Of a DNA stretch of 15,876 nt, positions 8,285-14,982 are shown piece after piece. The position numbers were made by a program, and so were the translations under genes. Where the stretch lies: the NCBI GenBank assembly GCA_937890745.1, contig CALADH010000033.1:1-15876 (forward strand). Reading direction: 5' to 3'. Under the pieces are notes generated by a model. It was not told the origin of the DNA. It worked only from the letters and a program-made list of their open reading frames with translations, and ran no database searches. Within the stretch, counting starts at the first letter, position 1. Every line of letters begins with the position of its first letter. Origin of the DNA: Scybalocola_A sp900557175. Lineage in GTDB: Bacteria; Bacillota; Clostridia; Lachnospirales; Lachnospiraceae.

Positions 8285-9106
8285 TCAGCGCGCCGAAACA
8301 ATCGCTTCTGTCATCTTTATTGCCTGTTTATTCGCCGCCACATTATGGACGCGGACAAAAGCCATGCCGCCAAGCACGGCAAGGACAGATGTTGCCGCCG
8401 TCGCTGTATCTCTCTCCTTTGCCGGTATATCAAGCGTCATACCGATGACCGATTTTCTCGATGTACCAAGAAGCACCGGATAGCCGAGACTGTTAAACTG
8501 AGAAAGATTTCGAATCGTAAGCAGATTCTGTCTGTAATCTTTGCCAAAACCAACGCCCGGATCTGTCATGATTTTTTCATCAGCAATACCTGCCGCCTTT
8601 GCGATAGCTATACTTTCCTTCAGAGCCAAAAGACAATCATTCATAAAATCATTGTAGACTGTCCCGTTTTGATTATGCATCAGACAGCAGGCAGCATTAT
8701 ACTTTTTGACAACTTCCGCCATCCGTGCATCATACTTAAAGCCCCATATATCATTAATCAAATCCGTACCGGCACAAAGCGCTGCCTCTGCCACAGCCGA
8801 TTTATAAGTATCCGCCGATACAGGCACATCAAAATTTGCTTTAATTTTCTCAATGACAGGCACAATTCTTGAAATTTCCTCATCATCACTGATCTGTATA
8901 TGCCCCGGCCGCGTCGATTCGCCGCCGACATCAATAATATCCGCGCCCTCCGAAATCATCTGTTCAACCTTTGAAAGCGCTGCGTCAATCGTCGGATAAC
9001 TGCCGCCGTCAGAAAATGAATCCGGCGTCACATTTAAAATGCCCATAATATACGTATGTCCGCCAATGTCAAAGCGTCTGTTTCCGATGTCCATATACTT
9101 TATCAT
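8285..9106 (-). CDS. folP: Dihydropteroate synthase
   Basis: It condenses 6-hydroxymethyl-dihydropterin pyrophosphate with p-aminobenzoate to give dihydropteroate and is the target of sulfonamides. The 273-residue length is normal. The TIM-barrel motifs occur in order: GILNVTPDSFSDGG (22-35), DVGGESTRPG (59-68), SADTYK (97-102), Asn118-Asp119 in INDIWG, DPGVGFGK (182-189), LGTSRKS (213-219) and the C-terminal RVHNV (252-256). All substrate loops appear intact. The start ATG at 9106 has AGGAGG 8 nt upstream; Met5 is a less well placed alternative. It follows the HD-domain gene after 72 bp, the largest gap in the operon. That gap contains only a weak TGTAA/TTACA stem and no convincing terminator or promoter. 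Confidence 0.97.
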   Translation of the reverse strand: MIKYMDIGNRRFDIGGHTYIMGILNVTPDSFSDGGSYPTIDAALSKVEQMISEGADIIDVGGESTRPGHIQISDDEEISRIVPVIEKIKANFDVPVSADTYKSAVAEAALCAGTDLINDIWGFKYDARMAEVVKKYNAACCLMHNQNGTVYNDFMNDCLLALKESIAIAKAAGIADEKIMTDPGVGFGKDYRQNLLTIRNLSQFNSLGYPVLLGTSRKSVIGMTLDIPAKERDTATAATSVLAVLGGMAFVRVHNVAANKQAIKMTEAIVSAR

Positions 9107-9178
9107 CTGTATATCCTCCTGCTGCTTTATATCGAATATTTTTTAATCCATGCTGTAATTTACTTATTTTTACAACGG

Positions 9179-9667
9179 CTATACATCAAGTGTCTTATTC
9201 TTCTTTGTCTCATCCCAGTAACAGCTGTCCCTTGCCGCACACATAAAGCAAAGCCTCGACTGTTTATCTGCCTTATACAAAAGTTCGGACAATATATCCG
9301 CCTGTGTGCTGTCTTTGTGACTTTGTCGGTGTCCTGCAACTGCCGCGCAAATAGCTTCCTGTTCACGCTCCGAAAATCCTGCCTTACAAAGCAGCGGCGC
9401 AAAAAGCCTCACGCCTGCCGCATCATGGGATTCTCCCGTCTCATACTCTGCACTGCGCCCAATGTCATGCACCAGTGCCGCCGCATAAACAACTTCCTTA
9501 TCAACCGGCAGCTTTTCTTCAAGACAATAAATCCACGCAATCCGCGCCACATCAAGGCTGTGGTTTAAACCGTGTCTGCAAAACACTCTGTCTTTTTCAA
9601 AATATTCTATTTTTGCCATTGCCGATCTATATTCTTCATCGGCTAAAATCATGTCTATTTTTGTCAT
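9179..9667 (-). CDS. HD-domain hydrolase of the folate cluster
   Basis: 162 residues from ATG 9667, chosen because GGAG lies about 8 nt upstream; the frame is open to 9751, but that would overlap folE and has no ribosome binding site. It is an HD-superfamily metal hydrolase: His32/His36 in RHGLNHSLDV, His67-Asp68 in LVHDIGR, His81 in ESHDAAG, His113 in AGHRQ, and Asp134. A short cysteine cluster follows the domain, Cys140, Cys143 and Cys149 (CFMC, then five residues, then Cys), and could bind a metal. HD proteins of this type are phosphohydrolases. Its position between folE and folP, with no Nudix or other dihydroneopterin-phosphate phosphatase nearby, makes removal of phosphate from dihydroneopterin triphosphate or monophosphate a reasonable guess. 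A general nucleotide hydrolase is the alternative. Confidence 0.85.
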   Translation of the reverse strand: MTKIDMILADEEYRSAMAKIEYFEKDRVFCRHGLNHSLDVARIAWIYCLEEKLPVDKEVVYAAALVHDIGRSAEYETGESHDAAGVRLFAPLLCKAGFSEREQEAICAAVAGHRQSHKDSTQADILSELLYKADKQSRLCFMCAARDSCYWDETKKNKTLDV

Positions 9668-9692
9668 TTTAAGCTCCAACATCATTTTATAC

Positions 9693-10250
9693 TTAAAAAC
9701 GTATATTTTCAAACACTGTTTTTTGCAGATGTTCATTTTCCTTAAATACACCGAGACATTTGTAGGTCATTGTTTTGCTTCCCGGCTTTTTAATACCGCG
9801 CATTGTCATACAAAGATGCTCCGCCTCCACAACGACCATCACACCCTTCGGCTTTAAATTTTCCATAATCGTTTCTGCCACCTGTGCCGTCAGCTGCTCC
9901 TGAATCTGAGCCCGCCGTGAAAATGCGTCCACTGTTCTTGCAAGCTTGCTTAAACCGACAACACGCCCGTCTGGTATATAAGCCACATGTGCCTTCCCGT
10001 AAAACGGCATTAAATGATGTTCGCACATCGAATAAAATGTAATATCCTTTTCAAGAACCATTTCATTGCCTGTGGCGGCAAATGTCTTCTTCATATACTC
10101 TGAAGCGTCGATATCCATGCCGCCGTAAATTTCTTCGCACATGCGCGCAATACGCTCAGGCGTATCGCGAAGCCCTTCTCTGTCAGGATTTTCTCCAATG
10201 CCCTCAAGCAGCAGACGGACAGCCGCCTCAACTTTACTTTTATCTACCAT
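9693..10250 (-). CDS. folE: GTP cyclohydrolase I, zinc type
   Basis: It converts GTP to 7,8-dihydroneopterin triphosphate, the first step of folate synthesis. It has 185 residues from ATG 10250. Zinc ligands Cys76 and His79 lie in YSMCEHHLMPF and Cys147 in EHLCMTMRG. GKAHVAYIPDGRVVGLSKLA (85-104), RRAQIQEQLT (112-121) and the RGIKKPGS segment (151-158) are typical. An alternative TTG at 10259 is possible, but AAAGG lies about 9 nt before the ATG and only about 0-1 nt before the TTG, so the ATG is preferred. It starts 5 bp after the folC stop and ends 25 bp before the HD gene. The zinc-independent FolE2 type is ruled out by the motifs. Confidence 0.97.
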   Translation of the reverse strand: MVDKSKVEAAVRLLLEGIGENPDREGLRDTPERIARMCEEIYGGMDIDASEYMKKTFAATGNEMVLEKDITFYSMCEHHLMPFYGKAHVAYIPDGRVVGLSKLARTVDAFSRRAQIQEQLTAQVAETIMENLKPKGVMVVVEAEHLCMTMRGIKKPGSKTMTYKCLGVFKENEHLQKTVFENIRF

Positions 10251-10255
10251 TTTAC

Positions 10256-11602
10256 TCAACCTTTCTTTATATACCGGCTCAATGCCCCGATTGTTGACAG
10301 CGAACCGAAGGAAAGAATCACATCATCCGGCGCCGCCGCTTTAAGTGCCATTTTTGCCGCCTCTGTCACCGTTTTTGCGTCAAAAATTTCAACGGCTTCC
10401 ACCGCATTCCCGGCGTTTTTTTTCGCATCCACAGCCTCTTTTTCCAAAAACTGCTGCGCTGCAATCTCTTTTGCGGCAGCCGCCAGTTTTCCTGAATCAA
10501 GTCCCCGGCTTCCCTCCGGCTTATGTGTGTACAGCCGCTTAAAATACGGCATCAGCAGTTTCAAAATCGTTTCATAATCTTTATCTGCAAAAACACCAGC
10601 AAGACCTATCAGCCTTTTTCCTTTAAAATACGTGTCGATACTTTCTCTCAGTGCTATTGCCCCGCCCTCGTTATGGGCACCGTCTGCAATCACATATGGT
10701 TTTTCAGAAAGCACCTCAAACCGGCCGTGCCATACAGCCTTCTTTAAGCCGGCATAAACAGCCTCACGCTTGATTGAAATGCCCAAAGACATCAAAATCT
10801 TTGCCGCCTCTGCTGCTGCCGCCGCATTTTCTATCTGATAAACGCCGGCCATCTTTATTTCAAGATTTTTATAAGATTTATAATCAAAGCACTGACTTGA
10901 AAGACCTGTCTTTTTAACTAAAACAGCATTTTTATCCGCCACTGTCATCGGCGCGGACAGCGCTTGTGCCCTTTGCTGCAGTACCGCCATTGCACCGTCT
11001 TCCTGCTTAAATGTAAACACCGGGCAATTCTTTTTAATAATGCCCGCTTTTTGTACGGCGATTTCACTGATCGTAGAGCCTAGCATCGCCATATGGTCAC
11101 GACTTATCGCTGTAATTACTGACAGCAGCGGTTTTTCAATCACATTGGTCGAATCTTCAAGTCCGCCCATGCCGACCTCCAAAACGACAAAATCACACTT
11201 TCTTTCATTAAAATATAAAAACGCCATCGCCGTTTCTATTTCAAAAAGTGTCGGATATTCAAACCCATCGGCCGCCATTGCCTCACATACCGTTTTAAGC
11301 CGTGTCATCAGCGCTGCCGCCGCCTCTTTTTCAATCCATTCATGATTAATCTGAAGTCTTTCTCTATAGCCATATAAGGTTGGCGATATATATCTGCCAA
11401 CCTTATACCCCGCCTCTATTAAAATTTGTGAAATAAACGTGCAAAAAGAGCCCTTACCGTTTGTTCCCGCGACATGGATCACGCGAAGATTTTTTTCCGG
11501 ATTTGACAATCTTAAAAGCAGCTCCCTGATACGCCCAAGCCCCAGCGAAATACCAAAACGTCCGACACCTTCTATATAGCTTTTCATCTCGTCATATGTC
11601 AT
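10256..11602 (-). CDS. folC: Folylpolyglutamate synthase / dihydrofolate synthase
   Basis: It adds L-glutamate to dihydropteroate and/or extends the glutamate tail of tetrahydrofolates using ATP. The 448-residue length is normal. The Mur-ligase P-loop is HVAGTNGKGS (43-52). SPTLYGYRERLQINHEWI is the usual pterin/omega-loop region, VLEVGMGGLEDSTNVI the metal/ATP segment, SRDHMAMLGSTISEIAVQKA follows, and ADGAHNEGG lies in the C-terminal domain. The LYGYRERLQIN segment corresponds to the canonical SPHLxxxxERIxIN. Whether it has both activities cannot be told from motifs, but no second folC or folA is in view. ATG 11602 follows the methyltransferase TAA with no intervening base, and GAGGA at the end of that gene serves as ribosome binding site, which suggests translational coupling. 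Confidence 0.95.
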   Translation of the reverse strand: MTYDEMKSYIEGVGRFGISLGLGRIRELLLRLSNPEKNLRVIHVAGTNGKGSFCTFISQILIEAGYKVGRYISPTLYGYRERLQINHEWIEKEAAAALMTRLKTVCEAMAADGFEYPTLFEIETAMAFLYFNERKCDFVVLEVGMGGLEDSTNVIEKPLLSVITAISRDHMAMLGSTISEIAVQKAGIIKKNCPVFTFKQEDGAMAVLQQRAQALSAPMTVADKNAVLVKKTGLSSQCFDYKSYKNLEIKMAGVYQIENAAAAAEAAKILMSLGISIKREAVYAGLKKAVWHGRFEVLSEKPYVIADGAHNEGGAIALRESIDTYFKGKRLIGLAGVFADKDYETILKLLMPYFKRLYTHKPEGSRGLDSGKLAAAAKEIAAQQFLEKEAVDAKKNAGNAVEAVEIFDAKTVTEAAKMALKAAAPDDVILSFGSLSTIGALSRYIKKG

Positions 11603-12805
11603 TTAGTATTCCTCGCAAATCTGGAAAATATAGAATTTTAAATAGTAAGACTCATCCGCCGCCCATAAAATCGGATGATCCGGCGCCTGTGTCTTAAACT
11701 CTACCTGTCTTAACCGCTTGTGAACATTTCGCGCTGCCTGATTAATCGTTTCCGTAAACAGCTCATAGCTCATAAAATGGGAACATGAACATGTCACAAG
11801 ATAACCGCCGTCTTTCACAAGCTTCATACCTCTTAAATTAATTTCTTTATAGCCTCTGGCTGCATTTTTAATGGAATTTCTTGACTTTGTAAATGCAGGC
11901 GGATCTAAAATAACAACATCAAACTTCCGCCCCTCTTTTTCCATTGCCGGTAAAAGCTCAAACACATCCTCACACTGAAAATGCGCCACATCCGACAACT
12001 GATTTAAAGCCGCATTTTTTCTTGCCTGTGCAACCGCAAGCTCCGAAGCATCCACACCGAGCACCGATTTTGCACCGGCAATCGCCGCATTTAATGCAAA
12101 TGAACCTGTATGTGTAAAGCAATCCAAAACATCAGCGTCTTTACAGAGCTTCTTAATTGCCTCTCTGTTGCACTTCTGATCAAGGAAAAATCCTGTTTTC
12201 TGTCCGTCCTTCACATCCACGATGTACTTCACACCATTTTCAACAATCTCAACATCTGTATCAAACGGCTCACCGATAAACCCTTTTACCCGCTCCATAC
12301 CTTCATTTTTGCGGACTTTTGCATCACTGCGCTCATAAACGCCGCGGATTCTGATACCGTCCTCTAAAAGCACCTCTTTCAGGCAATCCACAATCATCAG
12401 TTTAAACTTATCTATACCAAGCGCCAAAGACTGCACAACCAAAACATCTTCAAACTTATCAACCACAAGTCCCGGAAGAAAATCAGCCTCTCCGAAAATC
12501 AGGCGGCAGCTTGACGTATCAATGACCTTCTTTCTGTATTCCCACGCATTTCTCACGCGCTTCATCATAAAGTCCCTGTCAATCTGCGCATCAATACGGC
12601 GGCTTAAGAGCCGCACTGCAATCTTTGACTTCCGGTTAATAAAGCCCTTTCCCATCGGATACCCATCAAAGTCCCTGACAATGACAATATCACCGTCCTC
12701 AACATGTCCTGTAATTGTATCTATCTCATTGTCAAAAACCCACATTCCGCCTGATTTCAGAATCCGTCCCTGACCTTTTTTTAAAATTACTATGGCATTA
12801 TCCAT
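11603..12805 (-). CDS. Class I rRNA large subunit methyltransferase, RlmI-like
   Basis: 400 residues, close to E. coli RlmI (396), which makes m5C1962 in 23S rRNA with S-adenosylmethionine. The N-terminal PUA RNA-binding domain begins KKGQGRILKSGGMWVFDNEI. A linker domain follows, then the Rossmann methyltransferase: DGQKTGFFLDQKCNR, VLDCFTHTGSFALNAA (SAM motif I), GVDAS, VVILDPPAFTKSR (motif IV) and TCSCSHFM, which carries the candidate catalytic Cys. The start ATG at 12805 has CGGAGG about 8 nt upstream and begins right at the PUA domain. The frame is open back to 13063 only because it reads through the tandem-repeat leader. It is the first gene of the folate/polyphosphate operon, and its 5' leader is about 297 nt, GC-rich and highly structured. 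The exact target base is inferred from the family. Confidence 0.92.
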   Translation of the reverse strand: MDNAIVILKKGQGRILKSGGMWVFDNEIDTITGHVEDGDIVIVRDFDGYPMGKGFINRKSKIAVRLLSRRIDAQIDRDFMMKRVRNAWEYRKKVIDTSSCRLIFGEADFLPGLVVDKFEDVLVVQSLALGIDKFKLMIVDCLKEVLLEDGIRIRGVYERSDAKVRKNEGMERVKGFIGEPFDTDVEIVENGVKYIVDVKDGQKTGFFLDQKCNREAIKKLCKDADVLDCFTHTGSFALNAAIAGAKSVLGVDASELAVAQARKNAALNQLSDVAHFQCEDVFELLPAMEKEGRKFDVVILDPPAFTKSRNSIKNAARGYKEINLRGMKLVKDGGYLVTCSCSHFMSYELFTETINQAARNVHKRLRQVEFKTQAPDHPILWAADESYYLKFYIFQICEEY

Positions 12806-12852
12806 TGTTTGCCTCCGTTGTATAAATTTTTTGGCGTGCCGCGCCGTCATCA

Positions 12853-13002
12853 TCTGCGCCGTGCCAATCCGGCAAGCTTTTGCTTGCCTCCTTGCCTGCG
12901 TCCTTTGCTTCTGCGCCGTGCCAATCCGGCAAGCTTTTGCTTGCCTCCTTGCCTGCGCCCTTTGCTTCTGCGCCGTGCCAATCCGGCAAGCTTTTGCTTG
13001 CC
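12853..13002 (-). repeat. 57-bp tandem repeat in the operon leader
   Basis: Two complete copies, 12853-12909 and 12910-12966, differ at a single base (T12901 versus C12958). The first 36 bp recur exactly at 12967-13002 before diverging. Each copy contains the hairpin GGCAAGC-TTTT-GCTTGCC (7 bp stem; in copy one at 12871-12888). In the third copy the hairpin extends to 12 bp (12980-12991 with 12996-13007). Read on the operon strand, each full copy also carries a perfect AAGGAGG (12887-12893 and 12944-12950). The tract is GC-richer than its surroundings. The unit is exactly 19 codons, so it is open in several frames. That is a property of the period and not evidence that it is coding. Confidence 0.93.
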
Positions 13003-13023
13003 GGATTACGGGCTGCGCCCTAT

Positions 13024-13088
13024 AAACGCTCACATATAAGCCATCGGTGTTGTGCAAGCACATACCGATGGCTTATATGTGAGCGTTT
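13024..13088. repeat. 25-bp perfect inverted repeat at the 5' end of the leader
   Basis: The arm at 13024-13048 is the exact reverse complement of 13064-13088. The 15-nt spacer itself contains TGTGC and GCACA, which can extend the stem after a small internal loop. It lies about 14 nt downstream of the predicted minus-strand transcription start, so the operon RNA would begin with a very stable stem-loop. There is no T run on either side, so it is not an ordinary terminator. It may protect the 5' end, act in regulation, or be part of an inserted palindromic element together with the adjacent tandem repeats. Confidence 0.9.
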
Positions 13089-13108
13089 GCACGGCTTGGC
13101 TTACGAAT

Positions 13109-13137
13109 ATTATACACTTATGCATATTGTTTGTCTA
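13109..13137 (-). promoter_or_regulatory. SigmaA-type promoter of the eleven-gene operon
   Basis: On the minus strand TAGACA (13137-13132) and TATAAT (13114-13109) are separated by exactly 17 bp. The -10 is a perfect consensus and the -35 matches five of six. The predicted start is near 13102, giving a leader of about 297 nt before the methyltransferase ATG. No comparable promoter was found inside the operon. No tetrahydrofolate riboswitch-like pattern was recognised in the leader. Confidence 0.8.
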
Positions 13138-13149
13138 TATGGGCATATT

Positions 13150-13554
13150 ATGTATATGAAGAAAAGTTTTATTCTTTGTGGTCTTACGGGTTGGTGTATG
13201 GAAGTATTGTGGACGGGTATCGGTTCCATGATGGCACGTGATTCTAAGCTGACCTGTAGGACTTCTTTGTGGATGTTTCCGATTTATGGTATGGCTGCTT
13301 TGCTGACGCCTGTTTACCGGCGGCTTCAGGGAAAAAATATGTTTGTTCGCGGAGGGACTTATACGCTCTGTATTTTTGCTGCCGAGTATGCCACCGGTGC
13401 CGCACTTAAAAAGCATCACCGGTGTCCGTGGGATTACAGTGAGAAGCCTGCCAATATTAACGGATTGATTACGCTTTCCTACACGCCTCTATGGTTTTGT
13501 GCCGGATTGTTTTTTGAAAAACTGCTGTCTTACGCAAAGGCTGATTCAAAATAA
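13150..13554 (+). CDS. Small membrane protein, PF06541-like (putative ABC-transporter type IV)
   Basis: About 134 residues with three to four hydrophobic segments (roughly 5-28, 38-55, 68-84 and 104-126). The pattern RTSLWMFPIYGMAALLTPVY, RGGTY...E..TG, CPWDYSEKPANINGLI and YTPLWFCAGLFFEK resembles the PF06541 family, known as a putative ABC transporter type IV or DUF1113. No function is firmly established for these proteins. The start is uncertain: ATG at 13150, ATG at 13156, and an in-frame ATG at 13120 are all without a good Shine-Dalgarno sequence, and the plus-strand promoter signals are weak. Further extension upstream would run into the palindrome and repeats and is not credible. It is divergent from the folate operon and is followed by a strong terminator. 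Confidence 0.75.
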   Translation: MYMKKSFILCGLTGWCMEVLWTGIGSMMARDSKLTCRTSLWMFPIYGMAALLTPVYRRLQGKNMFVRGGTYTLCIFAAEYATGAALKKHHRCPWDYSEKPANINGLITLSYTPLWFCAGLFFEKLLSYAKADSK

Positions 13555-13567
13555 TGTTGATTATTCT

Positions 13568-13604
13568 AAAAAAGAAGCTTCCGCGGAAACTTCTTTTTTC
13601 TTTA
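13568..13604 (+). terminator. Intrinsic terminator after the PF06541-like gene
   Basis: AAAAAAGAAG (13568-13577) pairs with CTTCTTTTTT (13590-13599), with a GC-containing inner stem TTCC/GGAA, and the T-rich tract continues to 13603. It begins 13 bp after the stop codon. Because both flanks are A- and T-rich it could act in both directions. Confidence 0.88.
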
Positions 13605-13609
13605 TTTAA

Positions 13610-13648
13610 CGTCAGTGGGCAAGGGGCAACACGCCCTGTTCACTGACG
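13610..13648. repeat. Palindrome CGTCAGTG...CACTGACG
   Basis: An 8 bp perfect outer arm (13610-13617 with 13641-13648) encloses an inner GGGC/GCCC pairing. It is GC-rich within an AT-rich gap between convergent genes. It lies downstream of both the PF06541-like gene and the small minus-strand gene. It has no T tract, so it is not a typical terminator, though it may stabilise 3' ends. The remainder to 13717 is AT-rich with nothing recognisable. Confidence 0.6.
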
Positions 13649-13717
13649 CTATCAATTCTATAGATACCTATCGTCTTACAGATTATTTTGAATATCCAAA
13701 ATTCTTATTTGAATCTA

Positions 13718-13942
13718 TTATTTTTTTACTTTTTTTATTTTTATTGTAATGCATGGCTTATTCTTAATTTTATCCCAAATTGCTTTTATTACCCATCCAA
13801 AAGCTATGACACTCCACAATGCAGGAATCCAAATAATTAAAGCTATGGATAGTATCATTTCGATTGCGTCTCTTTTCATCTGTTTTGGAAAAGCTTTCCA
13901 CACTAAAATTATTTTTAAAATACCTTTTTTGATCTTCTCCAT
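13718..13942 (-). CDS. Small basic membrane protein, unknown
   Basis: 74 residues that I do not recognise. A Lys-rich, possibly amphipathic N-terminus (MEKIKKGILKII) precedes a hydrophobic stretch at about 27-56 containing several Trp (IIWIPALWSVIAFGWVIKAIW). A strongly basic tail follows (KIKNKP, then KIKKVKK). There is no signal-peptide cleavage site. The gene is well supported by expression signals: GGGAGG about 11 nt before the ATG and a near-consensus promoter upstream. It is AT-richer than its neighbours. A role as a membrane peptide, toxin-like peptide or small regulator is possible, but none is shown. No strong terminator follows. Confidence 0.65.
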   Translation of the reverse strand: MEKIKKGILKIILVWKAFPKQMKRDAIEMILSIALIIWIPALWSVIAFGWVIKAIWDKIKNKPCITIKIKKVKK

Positions 13943-13969
13943 AAACCTAATCCTCCCGTGCTTTTTTTC

Positions 13970-13998
13970 ATTATATCGCTTTAAACTTCATATGTCCA
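13970..13998 (-). promoter_or_regulatory. Promoter of the small membrane protein gene
   Basis: On the minus strand TGGACA (13998-13993), 17 bp, TATAAT (13975-13970): five of six and six of six consensus matches. The predicted start is near 13963, leaving a leader of about 20 nt that contains the GGGAGG ribosome binding site. It points away from the LacX-like gene promoter about 13 bp to its right. Confidence 0.75.
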
Positions 13999-14010
13999 CT
14001 CATAGTTTTA

Positions 14011-14039
14011 TTGAAAGCACACACACACAATGGTATACT
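14011..14039 (+). promoter_or_regulatory. Promoter of the aldose epimerase/acetyltransferase pair
   Basis: TTGAAA (14011-14016), 17 bp spacer, TATACT (14034-14039) with a TGG extended -10 element directly before it. The spacer contains a CA dinucleotide run (14019-14029). The leader of about 47 nt contains a small GCTGC/GCAGC hairpin just before the AGGAGG site at 14079-14084. Confidence 0.78.
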
Positions 14040-14092
14040 ATAAGCAATGCTAATGCTGCTGTACGCAGCAATATTTTCAGGAGGTAGTTTTT

Positions 14093-14962
14093 ATGAAACA
14101 CACATTAAAAAATGATTTTCTTACAATGACTGTCGATGAAATGGGCGCAGAGCTTGTTTCTGTGACAAAGGACAACAAAGAATACATATGGCAGGGAGAC
14201 GAAGCTTTCTGGCCACGCCGAACACCTGTCCTTTTCCCGATTGTCGGAAGTCTTAAAAATAAGGAATTTATCCACAATGGCAAGGCTTACCCAATGAACC
14301 AGCACGGCTTTGCCCGCGATATGGCTTTTACTTTAAAAGCCCACACGGAAAACGTTCTTTTGTTCAAGTTATCCTCCAACGAAGAAACGCTTGAAAAATA
14401 CCCTTTCCCTTTTGTTTTTGAAATCGGTTACTTTTTGTTTGACAATCATCTGACAGTGACATGGACAGTTAAAAATACCGGCAATGATACAATGTATTTT
14501 TCCATTGGCGCTCATCCCGGCTTTACATGCCCGCTCAATCCTGATGAAAAACAAAGCGACTATTTCCTTGACTTCCATACAAACGGTAATCTGACAACAA
14601 GCCGTATCGGTGATGGCGGCCTCGTTGCTTCTTACAACCATCCGGTTGAACTGGAAAATGGTCTTGTAAATATTCATGAACATCTTTTTGACAATGATGC
14701 GCTTATCATTGAAAATAATCAGTGCCACTGTGTCAGCCTTTTAACACCGGACAAAAAGCCTTATGTCACTGTTGACTTCGATGCACCTATTTTTGGTGTG
14801 TGGTCCTGCGTCGGCAAATGTGCACCTTTTGTCTGCATTGAACCATGGTACGGCCGCTGTGATGCTGCAGATTTTAACGGCGAATTAAAAGACAGGGCTT
14901 ACGGCAACAGCCTCGCTTCCGGTGCCGGATTTACTGCAGAGTATACAATCACTTTTAACTAA
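14093..14962 (+). CDS. Aldose 1-epimerase family protein, LacX-like
   Basis: 289 residues, complete, of the galactose-mutarotase-like beta-sandwich fold. Motifs include RRTPVLFPIVGSL (42-54), MNQHGFARD with His71, SIGAHPGF with His140, and CIEPWYGRCDA near residue 248. The two histidines and the glutamate of EPW fit the catalytic set of the family, which interconverts alpha and beta anomers of sugars. The length and the HGFAR/AHPGF/EPW pattern point to the LacX/YeaD-like branch rather than classical GalM, so the sugar is unknown. No signal peptide is seen, so it should be cytoplasmic. The start ATG has AGGAGG 8 nt upstream. The acetyltransferase gene follows after 20 bp and is probably co-transcribed; no sugar transport or catabolic gene is adjacent. 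Confidence 0.92.
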   Translation: MKHTLKNDFLTMTVDEMGAELVSVTKDNKEYIWQGDEAFWPRRTPVLFPIVGSLKNKEFIHNGKAYPMNQHGFARDMAFTLKAHTENVLLFKLSSNEETLEKYPFPFVFEIGYFLFDNHLTVTWTVKNTGNDTMYFSIGAHPGFTCPLNPDEKQSDYFLDFHTNGNLTTSRIGDGGLVASYNHPVELENGLVNIHEHLFDNDALIIENNQCHCVSLLTPDKKPYVTVDFDAPIFGVWSCVGKCAPFVCIEPWYGRCDAADFNGELKDRAYGNSLASGAGFTAEYTITFN

Positions 14963-14982
14963 TTTTTTATGAGGTCGTTTTT

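Noticed and set aside
9668..9751. Longer HD protein start at 9751
   Set aside because: It would overlap folE by 59 bp and has no ribosome binding site; GGAG precedes the ATG at 9667.
12853..13002. CRISPR array
   Set aside because: The 57-bp copies are directly adjacent with no unique spacers between short repeats, and no cas genes are present.
12806..13063. N-terminal extension of the methyltransferase by 86 residues
   Set aside because: The frame is open only because the 57-bp unit is a multiple of three; the PUA domain and a good GGAGG site begin at the ATG at 12805.
12806..13102. Tetrahydrofolate riboswitch in the folate operon leader
   Set aside because: The leader is long enough and the context fits, but I could not recognise the conserved core; the structure is explained by the repeats and the 25-bp palindrome.
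12809..13149. Plus-strand open frames across the repeats, including an extension of the PF06541-like protein back to 12880
   Set aside because: They read through tandem repeats and a perfect palindrome, have no family similarity, and several frames are open at once for the same trivial reason.
13749..14087. 112-residue plus-strand frame opposite the small membrane gene
   Set aside because: It covers both divergent promoters, whereas the minus-strand gene has matched promoter and ribosome binding site.
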